Assembly (NCBI GenBank): GCA_963714145.1
Contig: OY970235.1
Location: 7,564,001-7,628,000, forward strand
Length of the DNA stretch: 64,000 bases
Origin: JBBWZH01 sp035544115
Lineage (GTDB): Bacteria > Actinomycetota > Actinomycetes > Mycobacteriales > CADCTP01
Reading direction: 5' to 3'
Within the stretch, counting starts at the first letter, position 1; each line of letters starts with the position of its first letter. Below are positions 44,468 to 52,823 of the stretch, one piece after another. A model generated the notes under the pieces. It did no database searches, had not been told where the DNA came from, and saw only the letters and a program-made list of their open reading frames with translations. The translations under genes were made by a program, and so were the position numbers.

Positions 44468-46296
44468 AAGGCGGTCTCCGGCAGGTCCATCAGGGTGTTG
44501 TCGGTGGCCTCGGTGACCGCCCGCCGGGCGGACAGCTCGGGCAGCACGGTGTTGGCGAAGAACGTCGCGGCGACGACCTTGCCCTCGTAGAAGGCGCGGT
44601 CCCGGGCGTCGGCGGTGCCGGCGTCCAGCGCGGTGTTGGCGACGGTGGCGCCGCGCAGCAGCAGCCAGCCGATGACCAGGTCGCCGAGCGACATCAGCAG
44701 CCGGGTGGTGTTCTGCCCGACCTTGTAGGTGTTGCGCGGGTCTTCCACGGACGAGGTGAGGAAGCCGACCATCGCGCCGAGCATGCCCTGCACATCCGCC
44801 AGCGCGGTGGCCAGCCGGGCCCGCTCCTGCTTGAACCGGCCGTTCCCGATCCCACCATCCACAAAGGACTGGATCTCGCCGAGAAGGCCGGTCAGCGCCT
44901 GCCCGTTGTCCCGGACGATCTTGCGGAAGAACAGGTCCATGCCCTGGATCGAGGTGGTGCCCTCGTACAGGGTGTCGATCTTCGCGTCCCGGATGTACTG
45001 CTCGATCGGGTAGTCCTGCAGGTAGCCGGAGCCGCCGAACACCTGCAGCGAGAGCGCCAGCAGTTCGTACGACCGCTCCGAGCCGACGCCCTTCACGACC
45101 GGCAGCAGCAGGTCGTTCAGCCGCTCGGCCGCCTCGTTCCGCTCGCCGCCGGCGGCGGCCTCGGCGACCGCGTCCTGCTGGGTGGCGGTGTAGAGGAGCA
45201 GCGCCCGCATGCCTTCGGCGTACGCCTTCTGCAGCATCAGCATCCGGCGGACGTCCGGGTGGTGGATGATCGTGACCCGCGGCGCCGCCTTGTTCAGCAT
45301 CTCGGTCAGGTCGGCGCCCTGCACCCGGGTCTTCGCGTACGCCAGCGCGTTCAGGTAGCCGGTGGACAGGGTGGCGATCGCCTTGGTGCCGACCATCATC
45401 CGGGCCGACTCGATGATCCGGAACATCTGCGCGATGCCGTCGTGCACGCCGCCGACCAGCGTGCCGATCGCCGGGTGCTCCTCGCCGAAGCGCAGCTCGC
45501 AGGTGGTGGAGACCTTCAGGCCCATCTTGTGCTCGACGTTGGTGACGTAGACACCGTTGCGCTCGCCCAGCTCGCCGGTCTCGTCGTCGACCAGGAACTT
45601 GGGCACGACGAACATCGACAGGCCCTTGGTGCCGGGGCCGTGCCCCTCGGGCCGGGCCAGCACCAGGTGCACGATGTTGTCCGAGAGGTCGTGATCGCCG
45701 GATGTGATGAACCGCTTCACGCCCTCGATGTGCCAGCTGCCGTCCGGCTGCTGGATCGCCTTGGCCCGGCCGGCGCCGACGTCGGAGCCAGCGTCCGGCT
45801 CGGTCAGCACCATCGTGGACGCCCACCTGTGGTCGACCATGTGCTGGGCGAACCGCTTCTGTTCCAGGGTGCCGAGCCGCCAGAGCGCGTGTGCCATGGA
45901 CGAGCCGCTGGAATACATGTGCACGGCCGGGTTCGAGCCCAGCACCAGCTCGGCGACGGCCCAGCGCAGGGACGCCGGCACGGTCTGCCCGCCGAGCTCG
46001 GCGGGCAGGTCCATCCGCCACCACTCGGCGTCCTGGTAGGCGCGGTAGGACCGCTTGAACGACTCGGGCAGCGTCACCGAGTGGGTGGCCGGGTCGAACA
46101 CCGGCGGGTTCCGGTCGGAGTCGATCAATGAGGCGGCGAGCGGGCCGGCTGCCAGCCGGTCGACCTCGGCCAGGATGCCGCGGGCGGTGTCGAGATCCAG
46201 ATCCGGGTACGCATCGCTGTCGAGTCGCTGGTCTACGCCGAGCACCTCGAAGAGGGTGAACTCGATGTCGCGGAGGTTGCTCTTGTAGTGGCTCAT
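44464..46296 (-). CDS. Acyl-CoA dehydrogenase, FadE5-like
   Basis: 610-residue flavoenzyme that introduces the 2,3 double bond into acyl-CoA during beta-oxidation. It has the extended form of mycobacterial FadE5 (about 611 residues), including the matching N terminus MSHYKSNLRDIEFTLFEVLG. FAD/substrate segments: TMVLTEPDAGSDVGAGRAKA, VEGVKRFITSGDHDLSDNI-like stretch near 215-235, and a C-terminal domain of the long-chain type. ATG at 46294-46296 with AAGGAG upstream. Two inverted repeats flank its probable promoter. Broad chain-length use is known for FadE5; specificity here is inferred. Confidence 0.9.
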   Translation of the reverse strand: MSHYKSNLRDIEFTLFEVLGVDQRLDSDAYPDLDLDTARGILAEVDRLAAGPLAASLIDSDRNPPVFDPATHSVTLPESFKRSYRAYQDAEWWRMDLPAELGGQTVPASLRWAVAELVLGSNPAVHMYSSGSSMAHALWRLGTLEQKRFAQHMVDHRWASTMVLTEPDAGSDVGAGRAKAIQQPDGSWHIEGVKRFITSGDHDLSDNIVHLVLARPEGHGPGTKGLSMFVVPKFLVDDETGELGERNGVYVTNVEHKMGLKVSTTCELRFGEEHPAIGTLVGGVHDGIAQMFRIIESARMMVGTKAIATLSTGYLNALAYAKTRVQGADLTEMLNKAAPRVTIIHHPDVRRMLMLQKAYAEGMRALLLYTATQQDAVAEAAAGGERNEAAERLNDLLLPVVKGVGSERSYELLALSLQVFGGSGYLQDYPIEQYIRDAKIDTLYEGTTSIQGMDLFFRKIVRDNGQALTGLLGEIQSFVDGGIGNGRFKQERARLATALADVQGMLGAMVGFLTSSVEDPRNTYKVGQNTTRLLMSLGDLVIGWLLLRGATVANTALDAGTADARDRAFYEGKVVAATFFANTVLPELSARRAVTEATDNTLMDLPETAF

Positions 46297-46326
46297 GGCC
46301 TCGGCGCTCCTTGCTCGGCGAGTTGC

Positions 46327-46364
46327 TACTCGTCAGTAACCCATAGGTTATTACCCGCCGGTAA
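46327..46364 (-). promoter_or_regulatory. Twin inverted-repeat operators upstream of the acyl-CoA dehydrogenase
   Basis: TACTCGTCAGTA (46327-46338, arms TACT/AGTA) and TTACCCGCCGGTAA (46351-46364, arms TTACC/GGTAA) are two dyads of the same design (TAC(T/C)-N4-(A/G)GTA) with centres 25 bp apart. Between them, on the minus strand, TAACCT could be the -10. The symmetry and spacing suit a TetR-type fatty-acid repressor, but no regulator gene is adjacent. Confidence 0.55.
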
Positions 46365-46410
46365 CTCCTGCAAGCAGTTCTGCCCGACCGGGCATAGCCG
46401 AAGTAGCCGA

Positions 46411-47148
46411 TCAGCCGATGGCGCGCGTCTCGTCGTACCGGAGCAGTACCAACCGGACGACGGCCGGATGATCGCCGAGCGGCTCGGTGACGGCGTCGGC
46501 GCCCGCGCCGGCCAGCCCGGCCTGGAAGAGGCCGGGCGCGAGCAGGTAGGCCGCGATCACCACCCGGGTCGCGCCGGCCGCCCGGGCCGCGGCCACCGCC
46601 GCCGGCACCGACGGCTCGCGCGCCGAGGCGTAACCGGCGGTGACCGCCGCCATGCCGAGCTCAGTAGCGAGCAGGCGGGCCTGGGCCTCGGTGGCCACCG
46701 CGGCGGCCGCGTCGCTGGAGCCGGCGGCGGCCAGCACGACGCTGTCGCCGGCGCGCCAGCCGGCCTGTCGCAGCCGATCGGCCAGTGCCTCGGCCAGCAA
46801 CGGGTGTGGCCCGAGCACCCGGCCGACGGCCGCGTCCGGCCGGGCGGCGGCGATCGCGCCCGGGACGTCCACCGTGGCGTGGTAGCCGGTGGCCAGCAGC
46901 ATCGGCACCGCGACCACCGGACCGGACGTCGCGGCCAGCGCCGTACCGACGGCCGGCGGCGCGATCTCCAGGTACGCCGCCCGGGCCGGCAACCCGGGGC
47001 GGAGCGCCCGAACCTGACGGAGCAGGGCCTCGATCATGCGGGCCGCCGCCGGATCGCGGCTGCCGTGCGCGACCGCGAGCAGCGTCGGCGGCCTGTCGGC
47101 GGCCGGATCGGCGCCGGAACCGGCCGTGGCGCCGATCGTGCTGCTCAC
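46411..47148 (-). CDS. Sirohydrochlorin chelatase family protein (CbiX/SirB-like)
   Basis: 245-residue class II chelatase that inserts Fe or Co into sirohydrochlorin (siroheme or cobalamin synthesis). Active-site histidines appear in LLAVAHGSRDPAAARMIEAL near the N terminus and in LLATGYHATVDVPGAI near residue 90; the two halves repeat the fold. GTG at 47146-47148. No other siroheme, sulfite-reduction or cobalamin gene lies close, so the metal cannot be assigned. Confidence 0.85.
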   Translation of the reverse strand: MSSTIGATAGSGADPAADRPPTLLAVAHGSRDPAAARMIEALLRQVRALRPGLPARAAYLEIAPPAVGTALAATSGPVVAVPMLLATGYHATVDVPGAIAAARPDAAVGRVLGPHPLLAEALADRLRQAGWRAGDSVVLAAAGSSDAAAAVATEAQARLLATELGMAAVTAGYASAREPSVPAAVAAARAAGATRVVIAAYLLAPGLFQAGLAGAGADAVTEPLGDHPAVVRLVLLRYDETRAIG

Positions 47149-47242
47149 GGCCCGACGGTACGCTGCGCAGCGGGCGCTTTCGGCTGATCGGCCAGCGGCT
47201 GGTAGGGCCGAGTGGCCGTCCGTTTTAGTCGTTCTGCCCTCT

Positions 47243-47270
47243 TTGCATTATATGTCGTGGGCTCTATCCT
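47243..47270 (+). promoter_or_regulatory. Predicted promoter of the SseB/T7SS-like cluster
   Basis: TTGCAT (47243-47248), 16-bp spacer, TATCCT (47265-47270). Seven bases separate the -10 from the ATG at 47278, so the transcript should be leaderless; no ribosome binding site is present, which agrees. The region is distinctly AT-richer than its surroundings. Confidence 0.55.
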
Positions 47271-47277
47271 TGACGGC

Positions 47278-47649
47278 ATGCCAGGAGTGGCCAGCCGATC
47301 GCTCGCTGACGTCGCCCGCGACGTCGCGGCCGGCGTTGCGACGCCGATCGAGCTGTATGCCGCATTCCTCAACGCCACCGTCTACTGCGAGCGTGGTGAC
47401 CAGCCGGGTTTCCGCGCGCTGGGCGCGGCGGGTGACGGGCTGATCCCGATCTACAGCTCGCTCGAGCAGCTCGCGCTGGCCCGGGGCACGGTCGAGTGGT
47501 TCGCGCTGCCGGGGGCGGAACTGCTGAATCTGCTGCCGACCGGTTACGACCTGCTGTTGGATCAGGGTGGGGGCGCGCCGCTGCGGCTGCAGCCGGCGGC
47601 GCTGGCGAAGCGGGTGTCGATCGAGCTTGACCGGGGGGCGGCCGGATGA
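47278..47649 (+). CDS. SseB-like domain protein
   Basis: 123-residue protein resembling the SseB N-terminal domain: TPIELYAAFLNATVYCERGD, then LIPIYSSLEQLALARG and VEWFALPGAELLNLLP followed by a GYDLLLDQGGG turn. The full-length SseB-like protein three genes on has the same pattern. Start ATG 47278 is chosen from the leaderless promoter; earlier in-frame starts would add hydrophobic residues overlapping that promoter. First of four closely packed genes that look T7SS-related. Role unknown; in other operons SseB-like proteins accompany ESX substrates. Confidence 0.68.
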   Translation: MPGVASRSLADVARDVAAGVATPIELYAAFLNATVYCERGDQPGFRALGAAGDGLIPIYSSLEQLALARGTVEWFALPGAELLNLLPTGYDLLLDQGGGAPLRLQPAALAKRVSIELDRGAAG

Positions 47650-47948
47650 GGTTGCAGGTAGATCCGGACCGGTTGACCGAGACGGCGCTGCCGCTGCGGG
47701 ACGCGGCCGCGGTCGCCCGTGAGGTCCACGACGCGGGCGCCAGCCTGGCCGGGCATCTGGACGCCGCCGACCCGTCGGTGCGGCGCGCCGCCGGTGACTT
47801 CCTCGACGCCTGGGGCCGGGGCCTGGGCGGTGTCGCCGACCGCGGCGAGGCGCTGGCCGGGATGCTGGAGCTGGCCGCGTCGTCGTACGGCGAGGCGAAT
47901 GAGCAGGTGCGCAAGCGCGCCGGCCAGGCCGACGGCGGTGCCGGGTGA
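47646..47948 (+). CDS. EspC/WXG100-like small protein
   Basis: 100 residues, entirely helical, of the size of ESX substrates. Begins MRLQVDPDRLTETALPLRD; the middle turn contains DAWGRGLGGV, and the second helix ends SSYGEANEQVRKRAG. The classical W-x-G and the YxxxD/E export motif are not exact, so EspC-like is more fitting than EsxA/B. ATG overlaps the upstream stop by four bases and the next gene starts within this one's last codons (GTGA). Such proteins are usually exported as dimers with a partner, here probably the next product. Confidence 0.62.
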   Translation: MRLQVDPDRLTETALPLRDAAAVAREVHDAGASLAGHLDAADPSVRRAAGDFLDAWGRGLGGVADRGEALAGMLELAASSYGEANEQVRKRAGQADGGAG

Positions 47949-49030
47949 TCGAGGTACGGGCCGGGCAGACGCCGGCGGAGCTGGTCCCGGGGCAGCCGGA
48001 CGAGGTCGAGCGGCTCGCCGCCCGGCTGGCCCGGTTCGCCGCCGGCGCCGCCGACGCGTCGGTCCGGCTGCGCGGGCTCGACTCGGCGCACTGGTCCGGT
48101 GCCGCGGCGGAGCTGTTCCGGGAAGCGGTCGGCCCGATGCCGGAAGAGCTGGGCCAGGCCGGTTCCGCGTTCGCGCTGGCGGCCCGGGCGCTGTCCGGGT
48201 ACGCCCAGGCGCTGCGGGAGGGGCAGGCGGCGGCCGGGCAGGCGATCCGGATCGTCGAGCAGTCCACGCCCGACTCCGCCACGGCGGATCGGGATCAGGC
48301 GCGGGAGGTGGTCCGCCGGGCCCGCGGCGAGGTGTCCGAGGCGTGCCGGGTGGCGGCGGCGCGGCTGGCCGAGCTGGCCGCGGACGCGCCGGCCAGCTCG
48401 GCCAGCACATCGTCCGGCGGGTCCACGCTGCACGCCGGCGCGGTCACCGTCCGCACCGTCACCGAGCACGACCTGGCCGACCCGTCCGGATTCGTGGTGG
48501 CACCCGACGACGTGCCGCAGGCGGTCCGGTTCGGCGCCGACCACGCGGTGCCGTTCGCGGGCGGCGACGGTGGCGGCTGGGAGAGCTGGGCCCAGCACGG
48601 CGATGGTCGGGAGCTCGGCGTGGTGGGCGTGTCTGTGCTCGCCGGGCTCGGTATCGGCGCGATTGGGCTGATCGGCCGGCGCCGCCGCGACCGTACCGCG
48701 CTGGCCACCGCGGGCATCGACGAGGCTGAACTACGCAGCCGGCGGGGCCGGTTCGGCGCCGCTGCTGGCACCGGTGGCGCGGTGCGCGCCCGGGCGACCG
48801 GCCCGCGCAGTGCCGACGCCTGGCGGACACGTCTTGCATCAACGCCCCGGGCGGGCGCTACGGTGCACGTCTGGGCCGGTTCGGAGGCGAACCCGCTCGC
48901 GCACGCCCAGCGTGCCGAGTCGGTGCCGATGACCGCGTCCGGGTCCGACGTGACTGGTGCGGTGTTGCGCACCGGGCCGCCGCCCGATGAGGGGCAGCGC
49001 GAGTCCGGCGTGTCGCGCCGTCCCGGCTGA
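47945..49030 (+). CDS. WXG-domain T7SS-like protein with a membrane helix
   Basis: 361 residues. The N-terminal 130 form a WXG100-type helical hairpin preceded by a typical lead (LVPGQPDEVERLAARLARFA, then the WSG in LDSAHWSGAAAELFREAV). A Ser/Ala-rich linker and a beta-rich part follow, then one hydrophobic helix (ELGVVGVSVLAGLGIGAIGLIG, about 222-241) and a basic cytoplasmic-looking tail. The mix of export domain and membrane anchor differs from secreted polymorphic toxins; no toxin domain is recognised. GTG at 47945 overlaps the previous gene. Confidence 0.65.
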   Translation: MIEVRAGQTPAELVPGQPDEVERLAARLARFAAGAADASVRLRGLDSAHWSGAAAELFREAVGPMPEELGQAGSAFALAARALSGYAQALREGQAAAGQAIRIVEQSTPDSATADRDQAREVVRRARGEVSEACRVAAARLAELAADAPASSASTSSGGSTLHAGAVTVRTVTEHDLADPSGFVVAPDDVPQAVRFGADHAVPFAGGDGGGWESWAQHGDGRELGVVGVSVLAGLGIGAIGLIGRRRRDRTALATAGIDEAELRSRRGRFGAAAGTGGAVRARATGPRSADAWRTRLASTPRAGATVHVWAGSEANPLAHAQRAESVPMTASGSDVTGAVLRTGPPPDEGQRESGVSRRPG

Positions 49031-49052
49031 GCCGCTGACGAGGGATCCGCCC

Positions 49053-49976
49053 GTGCCGAGCGAGGCACCGCAGGACAGCACCGAGCCGGACGACGCCGGT
49101 CTCGGCCTGAGCTTCCAGCCGGTCAACGAGCTGGAGCGCGTACTCGCCCGCTCCGTGATGAACGGGGCGCGGGCGACGCTGCTGCGCGCGCTGGCCCGCT
49201 CGACGCTGTGCCTGCCGGCGGAGATCGCGGCGGCGCAGGGGCTGTCCGAGGCGGACGCGGGTGGCATGCGGGTGCCCTGCGTGGCCGACAGCGAGGGCCG
49301 GCACGCGCTGGTCTACACCTCCTACCGGCAGCTCGCGCTGGCGCACCAACTCAGCGACGACGCACCGTGGTTGGAGGTGCCGGTGGAGACGCTGTTCTCG
49401 AAGTGGCCGCCGGACGTGGATGTCTGGCTGAACGCGGGTGCCGAGCTCGGCTTCCCGCTGGACCCCACCGACATCGGCACGGTCGCTGACATCGCGGCCG
49501 GGCTCGAGGTCGAGGAAGCGTACGAGATCGGCCCGGATGACGAGTTCACCGACTTCCCCGGTCCGTCCATCCCCGATCAGGTCGACTGCGCAGTGGTGCT
49601 GGCGCTGCTGGATGTGCCCGAGGTGCTCGAGGTGCTGCGGGTGTTCCGCCGCCTGGAGGAGCCGCGTGGGCGTACCTGGCGCATCCTGCTCGTCCTGGTG
49701 GATCAGGACGTCGGCCAGTTGCCACTGGCCGAGGCGGTGGCCGATGCGGTGAACGAGGCTTCGGACGAGTGCTGCGAGGTGCACGTCGCGGACGTTCACG
49801 ACGACGAGGTGTACGACGCGGTCGCGCACCTGTTGCAGGTCGGCGTGCCGCTCTGGCGCCGGCAGGGCTTCCTCGTGCCGGACACGCTCGCCGATCTGGA
49901 CGACCTGCGGCTGCCGCCGGCCGACGGCCCTGACAACCGACCGGGCGACGAGCCCCCAGAGCCAGCGCCTGAGTAG
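49053..49976 (+). CDS. SseB family protein
   Basis: 307 residues with both SseB halves: N-terminal domain (about 20-150; LERVLARSVMNGARATLLRA, LVYTSYRQLALAHQLSDD, VWLNAGAELGFPLDP) and C-terminal domain (about 175-290; RTWRILLVLVDQDVGQLPLA). The tail is acidic and unconserved. GTG at 49053, 22 bp after the WXG-domain gene, with GAGGG upstream. SseB was first described from a serine-sensitivity phenotype, and homologues accompany type VII secretion genes; the present cluster supports that association. Confidence 0.78.
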   Translation: MPSEAPQDSTEPDDAGLGLSFQPVNELERVLARSVMNGARATLLRALARSTLCLPAEIAAAQGLSEADAGGMRVPCVADSEGRHALVYTSYRQLALAHQLSDDAPWLEVPVETLFSKWPPDVDVWLNAGAELGFPLDPTDIGTVADIAAGLEVEEAYEIGPDDEFTDFPGPSIPDQVDCAVVLALLDVPEVLEVLRVFRRLEEPRGRTWRILLVLVDQDVGQLPLAEAVADAVNEASDECCEVHVADVHDDEVYDAVAHLLQVGVPLWRRQGFLVPDTLADLDDLRLPPADGPDNRPGDEPPEPAPE

Positions 49977-50086
49977 TGCCCAAATAGGCGCTACCGCCGT
50001 CCGGCGCTATCTCGGCTGGGCTGTCGGGCAGTGTGGCCACGCGCCGACTGGCCGTGTCTCTCCTGGCCTTTAGATTACCGGCCAGC

Positions 50087-50092
50087 TATGAT
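50087..50092 (+). promoter_or_regulatory. -10 element upstream of the leader peptide and AspRS-like gene
   Basis: TATGAT in an AT-richer patch (50070-50100), about 100 bp before the small ORF at 50191. The -35 is weak. Transcription would begin near 50099, giving a leader of about 90 nt. Confidence 0.4.
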
Positions 50093-50190
50093 CGCTACTG
50101 TACGTGTTCACCGCGTACGCCAAGTAGCGAGCGTATCGCCCGTTTGGCGGACACCGGTGGGCAGTGGACGGGGGACGGGGTGACTGGATC

Positions 50191-50259
50191 ATGGCGATGC
50201 CACCTGGGTTGACCCCGCTTCGGTGGGGCTGGCCGTGGAACTCACCCGGCGCGGCCTGA
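50191..50259 (+). CDS. Tryptophan-rich 22-residue leader peptide ORF
   Basis: ATG at 50191 opens a 22-codon frame ending PLRWGWPWNSPGAA, with three TGG codons in five positions and Pro and Gly between them. The TGA at 50257-50259 is one base before the ATG of the AspRS-like gene (50261), which has no ribosome binding site of its own, so downstream translation probably depends on ribosomes finishing this ORF. It may be a regulatory leader sensing charged tRNA-Trp or a small peptide substrate. Too short for standard gene calling; whether it is translated is unproven. Confidence 0.45.
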   Translation: MAMPPGLTPLRWGWPWNSPGAA

Positions 50260-50260
50260 C

Positions 50261-51574
50261 ATGGCCGCGGCGGGCACCGTGCCGCCCGGCGCCCGGCCCG
50301 CGCTGGAGAAGACGTACGTGCGCGACCTGCCGAAGCGGCTCGGCCAGCGGGTCGCCCTCTACGGCTGGTTCAACGGCATGCACCGGGCCGGCGGCGGCCT
50401 GGTGCTGGTGATCCGGGACCGGACCGGCACCGTGCCCGCGGTCTATCGGGGCACCGCCGCGGCGGCCGGCGTGGACGGGCTGAGCCCGGAGAGCGCGGTA
50501 CGGGTGGTCGGCACCGTGCGGACCGGCGCGGGCGCCCGGTTCGGTGCGATCGAGGTGGACGCCGAGTCGATCGACGTGCTGGCCCTGGCCGAGTCGCCGC
50601 TGCCGCGGGACGGGCAGTACGAGTCGTCGGCCCCGATCGAGCGGCGGCATCTGGACCTGCGGGGTCGCGAGCAGTTCCTGGTCTTTGCGGTCCAGACCAC
50701 GCTGGAGGCGGCGGTCCGCGACTTCCTGCTCGGCAGCGACTTCGTGGAGATCCACACCCCGAAGGTCACCCCGGCCGGCTGTGGCCCTGGCGACCCGCTG
50801 GTCGGCGTGTCCTTCGATGGACAGTCGGCGGCGCTTTCCCCGTCCCCGCAGGCATACCTGCAACTGGCGATGGCGGCCGGGTTCGACCGGGTCTTCGAGG
50901 TCGGGCCGGCCTTCCCGGCCGGCGACGCCGGTCAGCCGCCGGCCGAGTCGACCCGGCTCGACCTCGAGGTGTCCTGGATCGACTCGCCGGCGGAGTTGAT
51001 GAGCCTGCTCGAAGACCTGCTGCGGCGGGCCCTGTTCGCGGTCCGGGAGGTGCACGGGGTGGACATCGAGGGCTGCTTCGGCATCCCGGTCGAACTGCCC
51101 GAGGGCACCATCCCGCGGCTGCCGCTGGCCCGGGCGCTGGAACTGGTCGGGCGGGCCAGCCGGCCGCACGGCCGCTTGTCGGCGGGCGATGAGCAGGCCC
51201 TCTGCCGGTACGCGGACGAGCGCTACGGCCACGGCTACATCTTCCTCACCGGCTACGCGACCGAGTGGCCGTTCTCGGCGATGCGGGACGAGCCCGGCGG
51301 GCTGCGCGGCTTCGTCCTGTTAGGACACGGGCTGGAGCTCGCCGCCGGCGCGCAGCGGGAACACCGGTACGGGCCGCTGCGCGCGCAGGCCGCTGCCGCC
51401 ACGCCGGGCGAGGGCAGCCCGCCGGACTGGTACTACGAGATGTTCCGGCACGGCTGCCCGCCGCACGGCGGCCTGGGCATCGGGCTGAACCGGTTGCTGA
51501 TGGGCCTGCTGGCTCGACCGTCCATACGCGACACGACCTTTGCCAGCTGCGGCCCGGGCCGGTCGCAGCCGTGA
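50261..51574 (+). CDS. AspRS/AsnRS-like class II aminoacyl-tRNA synthetase paralogue with altered motifs
   Basis: 437 residues, the size of archaeal-type AspRS. An N-terminal OB fold (about 15-115; VRDLPKRLGQRVALYGWFNG) precedes a class II catalytic core: HLDLRGREQF, FVEIHTPKVTPAG, LSPSPQAYLQLAMAAGFDRV. Motif 2 reads FEVGPAFPAGDAGQPPAEST where functional AspRS has FR.E followed by RH..EF, so the ATP-contacting Arg and the acidic residue are lost. Motif 3 is GLGIGLNRLLMGLL with Arg kept but Glu/Asp changed to Asn. It is therefore probably not a canonical synthetase. It is linked to the leader ORF before it and overlaps the next gene by four bases. Confidence 0.75.
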   Translation: MAAAGTVPPGARPALEKTYVRDLPKRLGQRVALYGWFNGMHRAGGGLVLVIRDRTGTVPAVYRGTAAAAGVDGLSPESAVRVVGTVRTGAGARFGAIEVDAESIDVLALAESPLPRDGQYESSAPIERRHLDLRGREQFLVFAVQTTLEAAVRDFLLGSDFVEIHTPKVTPAGCGPGDPLVGVSFDGQSAALSPSPQAYLQLAMAAGFDRVFEVGPAFPAGDAGQPPAESTRLDLEVSWIDSPAELMSLLEDLLRRALFAVREVHGVDIEGCFGIPVELPEGTIPRLPLARALELVGRASRPHGRLSAGDEQALCRYADERYGHGYIFLTGYATEWPFSAMRDEPGGLRGFVLLGHGLELAAGAQREHRYGPLRAQAAAATPGEGSPPDWYYEMFRHGCPPHGGLGIGLNRLLMGLLARPSIRDTTFASCGPGRSQP

Positions 51575-52722
51575 CCGCCGCCGACGCCGCGCCGACGTTG
51601 CTGCAGTTCTCCGGGGCGGCGCCGCCGGCGGAGACCATCCCGGCGCACAGCCTCGCCGTACAGACGGTGGCCGTGCTCGATGAGGACCGGGAGGCGGCGT
51701 TCCAGTACCCGCCGATCGGCCGCTACCTCGGCGACCCGGCGCTGCGCCAGCAGCTCGGCGCGCTGCACGGCACCGACCCGGACGCGATCTTCGTCGGCAA
51801 CGGTTCGCTGCAGGTGCTGGACCTGCTGGTGTCGCTGCTGCTGCGGTCCGGTGAGCGGGAGGTGTGGGTCGAGTCGCCGACCTACGACCGGGCCCTGGAG
51901 GTGTTCGGCCGGCACGGCGTACGGCTGGTCGGCATCCCGATGGAACCCGACGGCCTGGACGTGGAGGCGCTGCGGCTGCGGCTGCGGTCCGGCCCGCCGG
52001 CGTTCCTCTACACCGTCCCGGACTTCCAGAACCCGACCGGCGTCACGATGATGGAGTCGAAGCGGGAGGCGCTGATCGAGCTGGCCGCCACCTACGGCTT
52101 CGCGATCGTGCAGGACATCCCGTACCGGGAGCTGCGCTATCACGGCAGCATGCCGCCCTCGCTGGCCGACCTGGCCGGCCCGGCCGCCGCGGCCCGGGTG
52201 ATCTCGATCGCCTCGCTGAGCACCGTGCTCAGCCCGGGCCTGCGGATCGGCTACGCGCTGTCCGACCCGGAGACCGCGCATGCGCTGGCCGCGCTGGCCG
52301 AGAGCACCTACCTGTCGCCGGCGCCGCTCTGCCAGGCGGTCGCGGCCCGCTGCCTGGCCGGCGACGTACTGCAGGCGGCGGTCGGCCGGATCCGGCACGT
52401 GCTGCGACCGCGGCACGACGCCGCGGTGACCGCGGTGCGCAGCCGGCTCGGCGGCGCGCTGGTCACCATCCCGGACGGCGGCTACTACCTCGGCGTCCAG
52501 CTGCGGCTGCGGGCCGACGAGACCGCGCTGCTGACCGCCGCCCGGGCGCACGGCATCACGCTGACCCGCGGCTCGGCCTTCTACCCGCCGTGCTCGCCAC
52601 TGCCTGCGGACCGGCAGTTCCTCCGGCTCCCGTTCCACGCCCTGGAACCCGACGAGTTCGCGCACGGCGTGGCACAGCTGGCCCGGATCTGCGCGCAGTT
52701 CGCCGGCTCGGCCCATTCGTAG
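51571..52722 (+). CDS. Aminotransferase-fold (class I/II, MocR-type domain) protein lacking the catalytic lysine
   Basis: 383 residues with the fold-type I aminotransferase pattern: VGNGSLQVLDLLVSLLL, ESPTYDRALEVFGRHG, PDFQNPTG (substrate and PLP Asn), DIPYRELRYHG (PLP Asp and Tyr), and the C-terminal Arg in FLRLPFHALEPDEF. Where the PLP-binding lysine normally lies (SFSK.L.PGLR.GY), this protein reads SLSTVLSPGLRIGY: Lys is replaced by Thr (52229-52231 is ACC). So it should not form an internal aldimine. There is no N-terminal DNA-binding domain. GTG at 51571 overlaps the AspRS-like stop, so the two are made together. Confidence 0.78.
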   Translation: MTAADAAPTLLQFSGAAPPAETIPAHSLAVQTVAVLDEDREAAFQYPPIGRYLGDPALRQQLGALHGTDPDAIFVGNGSLQVLDLLVSLLLRSGEREVWVESPTYDRALEVFGRHGVRLVGIPMEPDGLDVEALRLRLRSGPPAFLYTVPDFQNPTGVTMMESKREALIELAATYGFAIVQDIPYRELRYHGSMPPSLADLAGPAAAARVISIASLSTVLSPGLRIGYALSDPETAHALAALAESTYLSPAPLCQAVAARCLAGDVLQAAVGRIRHVLRPRHDAAVTAVRSRLGGALVTIPDGGYYLGVQLRLRADETALLTAARAHGITLTRGSAFYPPCSPLPADRQFLRLPFHALEPDEFAHGVAQLARICAQFAGSAHS

Positions 52723-52823
52723 CGCCACCGTGGCCGTGCTGTCCGCTGATCCTGCCTGGTAACGTCCACCGGCCGGGCGGTCGAGCCCGGCATCGTTACC
52801 TTCGGCAAGCAGGAGGTGGACAG

